DNA of 49,990 nucleotides, from positions 1 to 49,990 of the forward strand of contig JAJOHG010000187.1 of assembly GCA_021029095.1 (NCBI GenBank), in the 5' to 3' direction. The notes under the pieces are model-generated. The model was not told the DNA's origin. It searched no databases and worked only from the letters and a program-made list of their open reading frames with translations. Origin of the DNA: Phellopilus nigrolimitatus (lineage: Eukaryota; Basidiomycota; Agaricomycetes; Hymenochaetales; Hymenochaetaceae). Both the position numbers and the translations under genes were made by a program. Below are positions 1 to 8,995 of this stretch, one piece after another; the stretch's first letter is position 1; the number at the start of each line of letters is the position of its first letter.

Positions 1-207
1 CCTGTGCTTGAGAGCCTAGAAATTCCTGGCTTAATGCTTGATGTCGACTTCAGAATCATTCAGGGTATGGTACAATCGCGATTGCATGACAGAAGATTTA
101 AACCACTGAAAAAAATCACTGTTCCCCATGCCACCAATAATGCCCAAATTAGGATCCTACAAAATTTGGGTGTGGAAGTAGTGCGTGATTTGCAGGTTGC
201 TCATTGA
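1..207 (+). CDS. C-terminal fragment of F-box/LRR protein (paralogue of the 11884-13206 gene)
   Basis: The reading frame is open from the first base and ends at TGA 205-207. Its roughly 68 residues match the C-terminus of the complete gene at 11884-13206 almost residue for residue, for example LESLEIPGLMLDVDF and the final VAH. One serine codon (AGC after the DVDF motif) is missing and about seven substitutions are visible. The rest of the gene, if it exists, lies outside the window, so I cannot say whether this copy is intact. It points toward the window interior, opposite in orientation to the complete copy. Confidence 0.8.
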   Translation, partial: PVLESLEIPGLMLDVDFRIIQGMVQSRLHDRRFKPLKKITVPHATNNAQIRILQNLGVEVVRDLQVAH

Positions 208-903
208 AGAGTAGGCACTGTAGTAGTCAGGAATGATATCCAGTATTTAATGCAGTAAAACCCATGAAAAATGGCAGTATGCTCCAAGGGTGCTCTCATC
301 ATATCAGCTGATGACAGCCTGATCAATTTTTGATAGCAGGCTTCTAGGCCAGACAAAACTTCATTAAGGAGTTCAGATGTCACAGGACTACTCACCTGAC
401 CCTTTACACAATAAAGTCTAACCCAGCCTTCAGAGTTTATTGTGCACAAAAAAGCAAATGTAAATAAAATGACTGTTTTGCTCATTAGAGGGCAAATTAT
501 GAGCTAATTCCTGCAGAATAAAGGCCCCTTGGATGAGCAAACTTGCACACAACGATGGGCTAGATGAAAACAAAAAATAAACTATATTTCACTATCAAAG
601 CTTTGCATTTGTGCAAGAATCTTCACACGGGAAAACATATTCTTAGCCACCATTGCATTTGACAATAAAGTTTCAGCTGACTCTGGTTTATGTAACAAAT
701 TTGAATAAATGATGCTACAATGCTGAAGCACTAAATCAGACTGGAGCATAGCACAGGTCGGGTTTACCTGTGGTGTAGGTAGCCAGGCTGGAAAACCTGT
801 GCGTTTGGACCAGGAAGGGCCCAGGTCTTGACTTTTGTTGATTCCTCAGAACCACGTGCTATTCATGAGTAACTTAAAGTCAGTGCATATAGAGTAGATA
901 ATA
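1..903 (+). repeat. Left arm of inverted duplication (F-box gene 3' end and flank)
   Basis: Position 1 pairs with 12093 and about 903 pairs with 11189 on the opposite strand. Similarity is high throughout, both in coding sequence and in about 700 bp of 3' flank, with scattered substitutions and small indels. The non-coding flank 208-903 contains no other gene I can support. Because flank as well as gene is shared, this is a segmental duplication and not a retrocopy. Confidence 0.85.
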
Positions 904-1193
904 AGACATGTTCATTGTTCTTGGAGTTAAATGGATCACAATGATGAGCTGCCCCTGTTTATGCTCTATTACAACCATTTATCGCCAACGAAAGCAGGAG
1001 CTACACATGGAACAGTGTGATGCCACAGACAACTCATCTACAGTCATTCACTGGTCAATGACTCAGCAAAATTGCAGATGGTAATTCAGTCGAAACAACT
1101 TCAATTTTTTCAAATGAAAGTACACATCAATGTAGATACAGTACTATGGAATGTCCCTGAAAATGTTTGTAAAGAAATATGAGCTTCTCATAA

Positions 1194-1615
1194 CACTGCA
1201 GGCATCCACTTAGAATCCCCCCATGGTGAGTCAATTAGATGTTTTATTTAATTGTGGCTTTCTCCACACATTATAGTTTAACACTTTTGGACACTTTTAT
1301 CCAAATCACTTTTTAACTTTCTTATGCCTTTCTCCGATTGGTATACTTAAACTTTCTTTTTGCCTTTGTTCATACAAGAAAGGCTTAACAAAGGGGTGCT
1401 TTGACGAAAACATGCCTTTGTTAAGCATTTCATGTGTGGACAAAGGTGAAAAGAAAGTTTAAGTATACCAATTGGAGAAAGGCATAAGAAAGTTAAAAAG
1501 TGATTTGGATAAAAGCGTCCAAAAGTGTTAAACTATAATGTGTGGAGAAAGCCACAATTAAATAAAACATCTAATTGACTCACCATGGGGGGATTCTAAG
1601 TGGATGCCCGCAGTG
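1194..1615. mobile_element. Foldback MITE, 201-nt arms, 20-nt loop, TAA target duplication
   Basis: Arms 1194-1394 and 1415-1615 are near-perfect reverse complements separated by about 20 nt. The ends read CACTGC...GCAGTG. They are flanked by TAA at 1191-1193 and 1616-1618, a plausible 3-bp target-site duplication. CACTR ends with 3-bp duplications recall the CACTA (CMC) superfamily, while TAA duplications also occur in PIF/Harbinger, so the superfamily is undecided. It has no coding capacity. A read-through transcript would fold into one long hairpin. Confidence 0.85.
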
Positions 1616-2397
1616 TAAGAAAAATGACAAAACAACAAGACTTTGACATTTCCGGTCTTCACCACTCAATGAATCACCATTGTTCCCACGCCTTCCTGGC
1701 GAGTAATTGAATATTTGCAGAAGATGCACTCGGTCAAACTGCAAATAAATTACATGTGGAGATAGCTTTAGATAAGTACCTTTCACATACACCACAAGTG
1801 TTGTGGCTTAAGCAATTTAAAAGAATAAAAAGACTCCGAAGTAGTCTGTGTCACGGACTTTATGTCCATGACAACTGTGACACACTGATACAATAGTGCA
1901 TACAAGCTGCTACTCCCAAGTATTCTGTCTCAATCTTCCTCTAAAACATTCCTAGAAGATTAAGAGGTTATATTCTGTGCTATCCTGGAAAAAAAATATG
2001 CTTATAAACAGGCTGAAAGGAATTGTGGAAAGCATATTGCACATGTCACACTGTGTTGCAATTTCCATTTCAGCACATTTTCGTGGCATTTTCGACTTTT
2101 CTCATTAAATACTAAACATTACCTCTTGAAATTTTGCATACAGCATGATATGTACTACCCTATAGGGCATACCACGAGTCCACCCGTGGGTTGACCCGGA
2201 CCCGTTTGGCGGGTCACCCGTGACAAAAAAACCTCGACCCGGACCCGGCTTGACCTGGATCTGTAGAGACACGGATTCACGGGTCCCCCCAAACCCGTGG
2301 GTCCGGGCCACAGAGGTCAAGGTTCTGTTCACGGCTCCCTGCGGGTCTTAAATCAATTAAATACAACTTTATTCTAATTAAAAAGACAAAAGAAAAA

Positions 2398-2643
2398 ATG
2401 CTAGATGGTATTGAGCGGGCTTACGCGGGGAAGCGCCGCGCCTCGACGTCGAACACCGGGAGTGTCGCGTCGGCAAGCAGAAGCGCCACCGCGCTGCCCC
2501 TGCCCCTGCCCGATGTGCAGGCGGGCGGCAAGAATGCGAACGTGGCGATGGGCGCGGGCGACGTGGGCACGTATAGCCAGTCTGGCGAGCGTGTTGTAGT
2601 TTTACGCGTGGTGGATTATCCGAGTGTGTACTGTGACGTTTAG
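2398..2643 (+). other. GC-rich coding-like fragment inside the hAT-like element, source unknown
   Basis: An 81-codon open frame (ATG 2398, TAG 2641-2643) shows an abrupt rise in GC compared with the AT-rich sequence just upstream. The product is rich in Ala, Ser and Gly and resembles no family I recognise. The composition suggests another captured piece of host coding DNA. Equally, it may be chance openness in GC-rich DNA. Confidence 0.3.
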
Positions 2644-2981
2644 TCCCTCGCGTCTTGCCACATCAGTTGTTTAGACGCCAGCCATGTCGGCAGGAAACAC
2701 ACTGATGAGAAAAGCTTAAGAGTAAGAAAATTAGCGCAGAAAATGCGGCACGCACGGTATATAGAATCGTAGATCCTTCGTCTGCACTCTGCATCTAAAG
2801 TCATTTTACATTAGCATTACTGCAAACCGGACGGACGACTGATTATCACTTGCCTGCTTTTCTTCCAAATATGCCTCATAATAGCCGCAGATAAAATACT
2901 GTTCAGTGACCTACTTGTCTGGGTTTTGACGAAGCCTCCTCGTCCCACCAAAGAAGAAAAAGGGGGTCAACGACAAACAGT

Positions 2982-3386
2982 CTAGACGCTCACCTGTGCA
3001 AGAATGCTTTCATATTCACCCACAGTCTCGTCCTCGAGCTTGACCGCCGTCGTCTTCACCTTCTTCTTCCTCTTTTTATCGTCCTCCTTTACAAGAACAG
3101 CACTCACGCCGCGCGCCTCCTTGTCCCCTGCGAGCCGCGCCTCGAGAACGCCCTTGACAAGGTGACCCGCTCGAAGGACATCGCCGGTCTTCGTGTCCTT
3201 GACCATCCAGTCCGCAAAGCGCCCTACGTGTCCGGACGTCTCGAAGACAGGAGCAAGTGTCATGATCGTCGTGTCGAGCTCAAGCATGTGCTCGTCGATA
3301 ATGAAATGGCGGCGCATTCCGCGATGATGTTCGCTTGCAGAGCCGACCCTGGCGGACCGTAGTCGTACAGCCCAGCGACACCTTGG
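2982..3386 (-). pseudogene. GRS1: Captured fragment of glycyl-tRNA synthetase
   Basis: Read on the minus strand, the piece begins near GVAGLYDYGPPGSALQANII and continues RRHFIIDEHMLELDTT, TSGHVGRFADWMVKD and EYESILAQ. This is the class-II catalytic core start of eukaryotic GlyRS followed by its insertion region. One G is missing in the expected GAA TGG CGC (near 3318), shifting the frame between the two halves. The fragment ends with CAG followed by GTGAGC, an apparently intact intron donor at 2992, so it was copied from genomic DNA and not from mRNA. It cannot make a functional enzyme. Confidence 0.85.
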
Positions 3387-3399
3387 TGTGTTTGAGTGC

Positions 3400-3690
3400 C
3401 TTTTATCTCTTTCTCGCACCCTCTGGGGGCGCCACGCGCGGCGCGTGCAGCGCGGGGGCGTCCATGAGCATTTTCACGCGCCACGGGTGCAGGCCCATCC
3501 CCGTCCCTGCTTCGTCGCCGGTTGGGTACATGAGGCGGTGGTGGTACGCGTCCTCGAACGTTGCCACCGCGCTCGTCACGAGCGGGTTGAGCGCGCTGCG
3601 CGGAGGCGGAGGCAGGCGTGCACGGCGCGAGCACGAGCGACGTGTCGAGGCCGCCTGAGGCGAGATGCTCGCGCACGGATGCACTGGCCC
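3400..3690 (-). other. Captured coding-like fragment of unrecognised origin
   Basis: Between the GlyRS and COPI pieces the minus strand encodes a protein-like stretch including NPLVTSAVATFEDAYHHRL and GMGLHPWRVKMLMD. It is GC-rich and not low-complexity, so it is probably a third captured host exon. I do not recognise the family. A protein search of this translated segment against agaricomycete proteomes would settle the donor gene. Confidence 0.45.
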
Positions 3691-3978
3691 TTACGCATCT
3701 TGACGTCCATGGCGGCCTGCGTGTAGACGAGCTTGCCGGCGGGGTCCATGCTGAGCGCGGGCTCGTCGCGGCCGAGCTTGACGACCCTCGTCGAAGCCGA
3801 ATGCGATGTTGTTCGCGTGCGGGTGCACGGCGATGCACCAGGTGCGCTCGAGCACGTAACTGAGTGTGTTCTCGAGGCAGTACGTGCCGCTGTTCCAGAG
3901 CTTGACAGTGCCGTCCTCGCTGCCGCTGACGAGCAATGGCAGGTCCAAGTGGAAGACTGCGACATGGAAAATACCCGC
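3690..3978 (-). pseudogene. SEC27: Captured fragment of COPI coat beta-prime subunit (WD40 part)
   Basis: Minus-strand translation gives DLPLLVSGSEDGTVKLWNSG, then LENTLSYVLERTWCIAVHPH and NNIAFGFDEG. After a frame break near 3790 it continues VVKLGRDEPALSMDPAGKLV. This is the conserved end of the first WD40 propeller of COPB2/Sec27. A CAG acceptor-like site precedes VFHLDLP. The frame break and truncation make it non-functional. It lies in the same orientation as the GlyRS piece, though the two donors have no functional link. Confidence 0.85.
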
Positions 3979-4554
3979 GGGTATTGAAAATTTGCAAATC
4001 CCCGACCCGGACCCGCAACAATCCGTTTCCCACGGATCACCCGTCAACGGGTGATCCGTGAATACGGATCTGCAGTCCGGGTCGGGTCACGGGTACCCAC
4101 GGGTATCAAGGACTCGTGGTATGCCCTACTACCCTATCACAGAACATCTGAAAGAACAGGAGAAAATGGTTCAGTATTGTGGTTTATAGGTCAGTGAGTC
4201 ATTGACCGGTGAATCACTGTATGGTCCTTGTCAACTGAGCAAGGGAAGAGGATCAAAGCAAATGAAAAGGGTGCTGCATTGAACTGGAAAGGAGAGCGAA
4301 CAGCAGCAGATCAATGACCGTGCAGTATTTGAGATGGCACAGAGGTACATGTGGAGTCTGCAAGCTCATGCACCAGTAAAACCGAGAAGGTAGCTCGCAC
4401 GCATCACGGATGACTACAGGGAACACCGTGAGATGTATATTAGTAAGCATGGCGAGCACTATACAAAAAGCATGAGGAGTTGATGTGGAAGGTGAAGCGG
4501 AGGAAGGCTGTCCTGAGAGGCTCCTGGTAGAACTTGATGATCTCCATTAGGGCA

Positions 4555-5017
4555 TAGGGCATAGCACGAGTCCCTAGAACTTGTGGGTACCCATGACCCG
4601 ACCTGGACTACAGATCCATATTCACGGATCACCTGTACATGGGTGAACTGTGGGAAATGGTTTGTCGCGGGTCCGGGTTGAGAATTCTTGATTTTTAATA
4701 CCCATGGGTAGTTCACAGGTATATTTTTCACTGGTTCATTCATTTGTATATTGTACATATGTTGTATGTATCAACTTGCATACTTTTAACTTATTCATTC
4801 AACAACTTAATATAACTTTACATGATATGTGTTATCAGTTAAGACCCATGAACAAACCCGTGACCTCTGTGACCTGGAACTGTGGGAATTTGGTGACCCA
4901 TAGATCAGTGTCCCAACGGGTCCAGGTCAAGCCGGGTCCGGGTTGAGGATTTTGGGTCACGGGTAGATCTGCCAACAGGTCCGGATCAACCTGGGGATCG
5001 ACTCATGGTATGCCCTA
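4555..5017. mobile_element. Short TAGGGCAT element (MITE), relative of 2163-4128
   Basis: The left end TAGGGCATAGCACGAGTC at 4555 and right end GACTCATGGTATGCCCTA at 5017 match the ends of the 1966-bp element with one or two changes. The interior is dominated by the same degenerate ACCCGGACCCG-type subterminal repeats around an AT-rich core of about 130 bp. There is no coding content. The TAGGGCAT word is doubled at the left end (4548-4562). I could not find an 8-bp target duplication, so one end may have been altered after insertion. Confidence 0.7.
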
Positions 5018-5095
5018 GAGTGAGTGGAGAGAGTGAGTGGAGGGAGTGGAGGGAGAGAGAGAGAGTGGAGAAAGTAAGTGAGCAAATGTAACGAA
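5018..5095. repeat. GA-rich microsatellite (GTGA/GGGA/GAGA)
   Basis: A purine-rich run of GAGTGAGTGGA and GAGAGAGAG units starts immediately after the right end of the 4555-5017 element. It is simple-sequence DNA with no coding potential. Confidence 0.7.
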
Positions 5096-6598
5096 CCCTC
5101 CAGGACCTGCGAGTGCCCACACATGTCAAAAGCCAGCTCAGAAGAGAAGATAGAAAAGTGTACGTCCTATGTGGTATGAGCAGAAGAGCATGTGGCATGA
5201 AGCTTTGAAGACATGGCCTTGCCATCACATCCAGTCAAATGGTCAAATGTGCGAGGGGTGGCGATTGGTGCGAGATTACATGCACATGTATGGCTTCATA
5301 TGCAAGTTCGCTCGCTATACACATTCTGGAGTCTGCATTAGAGATTGTTAATGAGGATCGTGTTGTAATTTGTTGTAGCTTAGTGACAGAAAGCAATGAG
5401 ACGAAGACAAAAACAAGTAGATTTCATGTTTGACCTGCTGAGCTCTGAGGCAAACGGATAAGGGGAAAAGTACATGCACGGCACTACTTATACTATATGG
5501 ACTGATAAGAAACAAATAAACAAAAAATGATGCAACAATTGAGCTCGTCATTCCAACAGATCAGTGTATAAACGATACCTGACCTTAGTTTGCCAGAATT
5601 GTAGCAGCGCTGACCTCCATCCAAGATGAGTACAATATAATCAGGTCACAATAAGCATCCATGATACCAGTATTTTGTAAACTGGCTAAGTATCTGGGTT
5701 CTTCATACCCTGTGATACGAGGACCCGTAGTCGCCTGTCTTGTAAAAACATCCTTCATGCTTTCGGTCTTGTATTCAGTGACTAAGCTTGATGCTATCCA
5801 AATATGGTGCATATTATGTCATGACAGAACCATAGTCGTGTGCTGCAAAATAAGGGTGGATGTCATCGTGAAAAGGTGATTGTCCCGCCGTCGATTTAGG
5901 AGCAATAATTCTTAACCTGGCCGCACTTGAACAAATATGTAAGAGCAAGTTCCTTACTTACCATATACCAACAAGACACATGCGTGAGCCCCCCAAGGGG
6001 CTCCATTTCTTGATCGGCCCGTGTCCTGTTGACCCGTACATGTACATGTATGTATTGATTGTGAACAACGTCGATGTTCCACGGGTGGAGAACTTGAAGA
6101 TCGGCTGCTGCCGCTGTGTTTTTCGCCCGTATGAGGTTGCCATTAAGGATATTCTTCATGTTCAATAGATAAATGCGAAGAGGGAAGTAGTCGTACATGC
6201 CGGGGCGAGTGCCAAAAAAAAAAAAGAGAGAGTTGTCGCCATCTGAGCTATATATATACACTGAAGTACGGAATGTAGGGACAGGAAAAAAACGGATCAG
6301 AAATGTTGACTTGCAAGCGCGATGGGACAGGGTGTGGTGTGTTACAGACTTACAGCAAAGTTGCCTTGCTCGGGGAAACAGGGCTTGATTATCTGTTTGT
6401 TATTCAGCTTGTAGGATCAATGGAACACTTCCATGACTATTTCAAGGTGGCTGAATTGCGTCAAGTTGGCCAACTGCAGGCCTTTGCCACCGGAATTTTT
6501 TAAATTGGCATGTGCCGATCATTTGTCAGATTACAAAGCCTCCTCCCCCCATTACTAACTTCAGACTTCAGTCTCACATCCACGACTTGCCAATTGCT
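5096..6598. other. Intergenic DNA upstream of HMG-CoA lyase
   Basis: This stretch is AT-rich with only short overlapping frames. The part from 5834 to about 6130 is a degenerate inverted copy of about 10915-11183 (listed separately). Two overlapping TACATGTA palindromes lie at 6037-6050 and an A12 tract near 6210. I see no gene. Confidence 0.5.
5834..6130. repeat. Second block of the inverted duplication, left copy
   Basis: The reverse complement of this block aligns with about 10915-11183. Anchors include GTGCGGCCAGGT, GTAAGTAAGGAACTTG, CATGTGTCTTGTTGGTAT and the CCCGTGGAACAT region. It is more diverged and indel-rich than the 1-903 arm. Short minus-strand frames run through it, and a GTAAGT donor-like site sits in the same place in both copies, hinting at a decayed gene that I cannot identify. 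Confidence 0.7.
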
Positions 6599-7860
6599 AT
6601 GAACGTCTACAGGGCACGCCGGGCGCCGGGCGGACGGCGAACAGCGCCGAGGCGGACGCTGGCCACTGTCCCATGGCACCCGAACTTCGTCAACATCGTC
6701 GAGGTCGGCCCGCGCGACGGCCTGCAGAACGAGAAGGCGGTCATCGCGCCGGCCGTCAAGGCCGAGCTCGTCAACCGCCTCGCGCGCGCGGGCATGACGA
6801 CCATCGAGGCGGGAAGCTTCGTCAGCCCGAAGTGGGTGCCGCAGGTGAGGATCTTCGCTCGCCTGTCGCGGAGGGCGATGGCGCTCACGGCCTCGGCCAC
6901 GACTGCAGATGGCGGGCACGGCGGACGTGCTCACGCGCATGGAGCGCCGCCCGGGCGTGCGCTACCCGGTGCTCGTCCCGAACAGCCGCGGGCTCGACGA
7001 CCTGCTCGCGCTGCTCGTGGCCGCGGACGCGGGCGCGCCGCCGCCGACGGACGAGATCGCCGTCTTCGTGGCGGCGACGGACGCGTTCAGCCGCGCGAAC
7101 CTAAACTGCAGCGTCGCGGAGTCGCTCGCGCGGCTCGCGCCGGTCGCAGAGCAGGCGGCGCGCGCGGGGCTGCGCGTGCGCGGGTACGTGAGCGCGGTGA
7201 TCTCGTGCCCGTACAGCGGGCGCACGGACTACGGGCGCGTGCGCGCCGTGAGCCGCGCGCTGCGCGAGATGGGCTGCTACGAGGTGAGCCTGGGCGACAC
7301 GAACGGGAGCGGCACGCCCGGGAGCGTGCTGGACATGCTGGACGCCGTTGCGGGTGCGGTGCCCGTGTGCAATTTGGCGGTGAGTTGTCTCACGTCTCAC
7401 GTCTCCCGTCCGTCGCTGCTGACCATCGTACTAGGGACACGTAAGTCTCGCTGTTCATTATCTGCCGGCTGGCCGGCGTGTCTCGTCGCTCACGGGCCTT
7501 GTGCATACATAGTTCCACGACACCTTCGGGATGGGCGTCGCGAACGTGTTCGCCGCGCTGAGCGCGGGCGTGCGCACGTTCGACGCGGCGGTGGGCGGGC
7601 TCGGCGGGTGCCCGTACTCGCCGGGCGCGACGGGCAACGTCGCGACGGAGGACGTCGTGCACGCGCTGCAGGGCTCGGGCTACGCCGCGCCCGGGGACCT
7701 GCCCGCGCTCGTCGAGACGGGCGCCTGGATCTCCGCGCTGCTCGGCCGCGAGAACGCGAGCAGCGCGGGGCGCGCGCACCGCGCGGCCCGGCAGCGGATC
7801 GACAGTGCTGACGCGGACAAGGACAGGGACAGGGACAGGGACAGGGACAAGAAAGCGTAG
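6599..7860 (+). CDS. Hydroxymethylglutaryl-CoA lyase, mitochondrial
   Basis: HMG-CoA lyase cleaves HMG-CoA to acetoacetate and acetyl-CoA, the last step of leucine breakdown. Exons are 6599-6844, 6909-7379, a 6-nt microexon 7435-7440 and 7513-7860, giving 356 aa. The first 25 residues are Arg-rich and lack acid residues, fitting a mitochondrial presequence. [10 protein letters not shown] (R39, D40) follows, then [10 protein letters not shown], the metal-binding HFHDT (H241, H243), the active-site loop GGLGGCPY (C274) and GATGN. The microexon supplies Gly-His, including H241, and restores the fungal-type LAGHFHDT sequence in frame. The C-terminus ends in a DRDRDRDR tail from a short tandem repeat. 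The gene is extremely GC-rich compared with its flanks and convergent with the thioesterase, 114 bp away. Confidence 0.93.
7816..7850 (+). repeat. GGGACA hexanucleotide minisatellite in HMG-CoA lyase C-terminus
   Basis: About five units of ACAGGG/ACAAGG lie just before the stop codon and encode alternating Asp-Arg after an Asp-Lys start. Unit-number changes would stay in frame, so tail length may vary between strains. Confidence 0.8.
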
Positions 7861-7974
7861 TAAGACAAGGTGTGAGGGCTACATCTACACTCTACACGTG
7901 TTACTACAGTAAGGATATGTTTTGTTTTTTTGTACAGTATGGGCGCTCTCGCTCTCTCTCTGTCTGGTGTAATC

Positions 7975-8995
7975 TCATAGCTTTGGCTCCATTTTGTTTA
8001 TGAACGCAGATGCGACGAGCCGGCCGGTCGCCTTGTCGAATATCTGCGCGCCGCCGCCGCCGCCGGGTCAGCAGCAGCCCGTATACAACTCGCTGAGGGG
8101 GACGAGACGTACCTCGCACCTGGCCGTCATGGACCGCCCGCCGAGCGCCAGAGAGGTGCTCACGATCTCCAGTGTCGTCCCGCTGTCTTCGGGTCAGCAC
8201 TGCGAAGCGAAAGGCAGAAAGAAGGGCGCGCGCGGGTGGGGTGGGGTGGGGTGACAACTCACATGGGCGCGGGCGCGTGGTACAGGATGTTGAGCGCCTG
8301 GGTGACTCCGACGCCGTTCCGGCCGCGCAGGAGGCCGAGCACGACGAGCGGCGTGCTCCCGCAGCTGTGTGTGTGCGCGACATAAGACATTCAGGCACGT
8401 CCAGACGGAAGAAAAGAACCGGACGGGGGCACACGCAACTTGTCGATCAGGTACGCGATGCACCCGCCGTGCATCATCCCGTTGCCGTTCACCATCGCTG
8501 CGACGCACACGGGGGGCTTGCTTCAGCGCGGGGTGCCTGCGGTAGTGCAATGCGGGGCGCTGCGGGGCGGGGGAGGGGAGGGGACGCACATTTGTCCACG
8601 ACGACCTCCGCGAGGACCGTCACCATCTTCGTCTTTGCCGTGTCCGTGTTCCCTTCGCCGCCCCCTGCGTCCTCGACGTCGATCGCGGTGAAGCGTACGC
8701 GCCGGCCGGCGGCGTGCCCGAACGCGGCGGCGTCGGCGCCGACGCCGTACGCGGCGAACGTGTTCAGCGCGAGCTGCTTCGCGCGCGCGGGCGCGCGCCC
8801 GCGGATCGCGGCGGCGTCGCAGAAGGCGAGCGCGGCGGGCGTGGCGCGCGGGAGGGCCGCGGGGTCGACCCAGGGCGTGGCTGTGGGCTTGGGCTGAGGC
8901 TGCGGTTGCGGTTGTGGCTGCGGTTTTGGTATGGGAGCGGGAGAACGGGGGCGGGAGCGGGAGGGGTGCTGCCCGGGAGCGGGAGAGGAAGACAT
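7975..8995 (-). CDS. PaaI-type (4HBT hotdog) acyl-CoA thioesterase
   Basis: Exons on the minus strand are 8995-8590, 8497-8440, 8364-8263, 8182-8113 and 8043-7975, giving 234 aa with all junctions in frame. The N-terminus is Pro/Gln/Ser-rich with a PKPQPQPQ run, probably disordered. The hotdog core contains NGMMHGGCIAYLIDNC, with the HGG motif typical of PaaI/ACOT13-like enzymes, then GVGVTQALNILYHAPAPIGT, STSLALGGRSMTARCE and the closing FDKATGRLVASAF strand. Such enzymes hydrolyse acyl-CoA thioesters. The substrate cannot be read from sequence. It is tail-to-tail with HMG-CoA lyase and shares its very high GC. The second intron uses a weak GTTGCG donor, the least certain junction. Confidence 0.85.

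Larger units (their letters stand above)
2163..4128. mobile_element. hAT-like non-autonomous element with captured gene fragments (Pack-type)
   Basis: The element starts TAGGGCATACCACGAGTC at 2163 and ends with its reverse complement at 4128. It is flanked by an exact 8-bp direct repeat CTACCCTA at 2155-2162 and 4129-4136. An 8-bp duplication and TAGGG-type ends are the signature of the hAT superfamily. Inside each end lies about 150-180 bp of reiterated ACCCGGACCCG-like sequence. The 2-kb core contains no transposase but holds GC-rich pieces of at least two host housekeeping genes, both on the minus strand, with frame breaks. Length 1966 bp. Confidence 0.85.
904..5833. other. About 4.9-kb insertion present only in the left duplicate
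   Basis: In the right duplicate the sequence matching 5834-6130 runs directly into the sequence matching 1-903, with the join at 11184-11189. In the left duplicate the same two blocks are separated by 904-5833. The parsimonious reading is an insertion (or nested insertions) in the left copy, although a deletion in the right copy is possible. The insert carries the foldback element 1194-1615 and the TAGGGC elements 2163-4128 and 4555-5017. The remainder (904-1193, 1616-2154, 4137-4554, 5018-5833) is AT-rich with no supportable gene. I found no convincing terminal repeats for the whole insert. Confidence 0.6.

Noticed and set aside
2982..4047. A genuine GlyRS or COPI gene
   Set aside because: Only fragments are present, with frame breaks and no start or stop, and all lie inside transposon ends.
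6500..7860. Long antisense and alternative-phase frames across HMG-CoA lyase
   Set aside because: They arise because GC-rich codons rarely form stops. The translations are Arg/Ala/Gly-rich and have no family features, while the spliced sense frame matches the lyase motif by motif.
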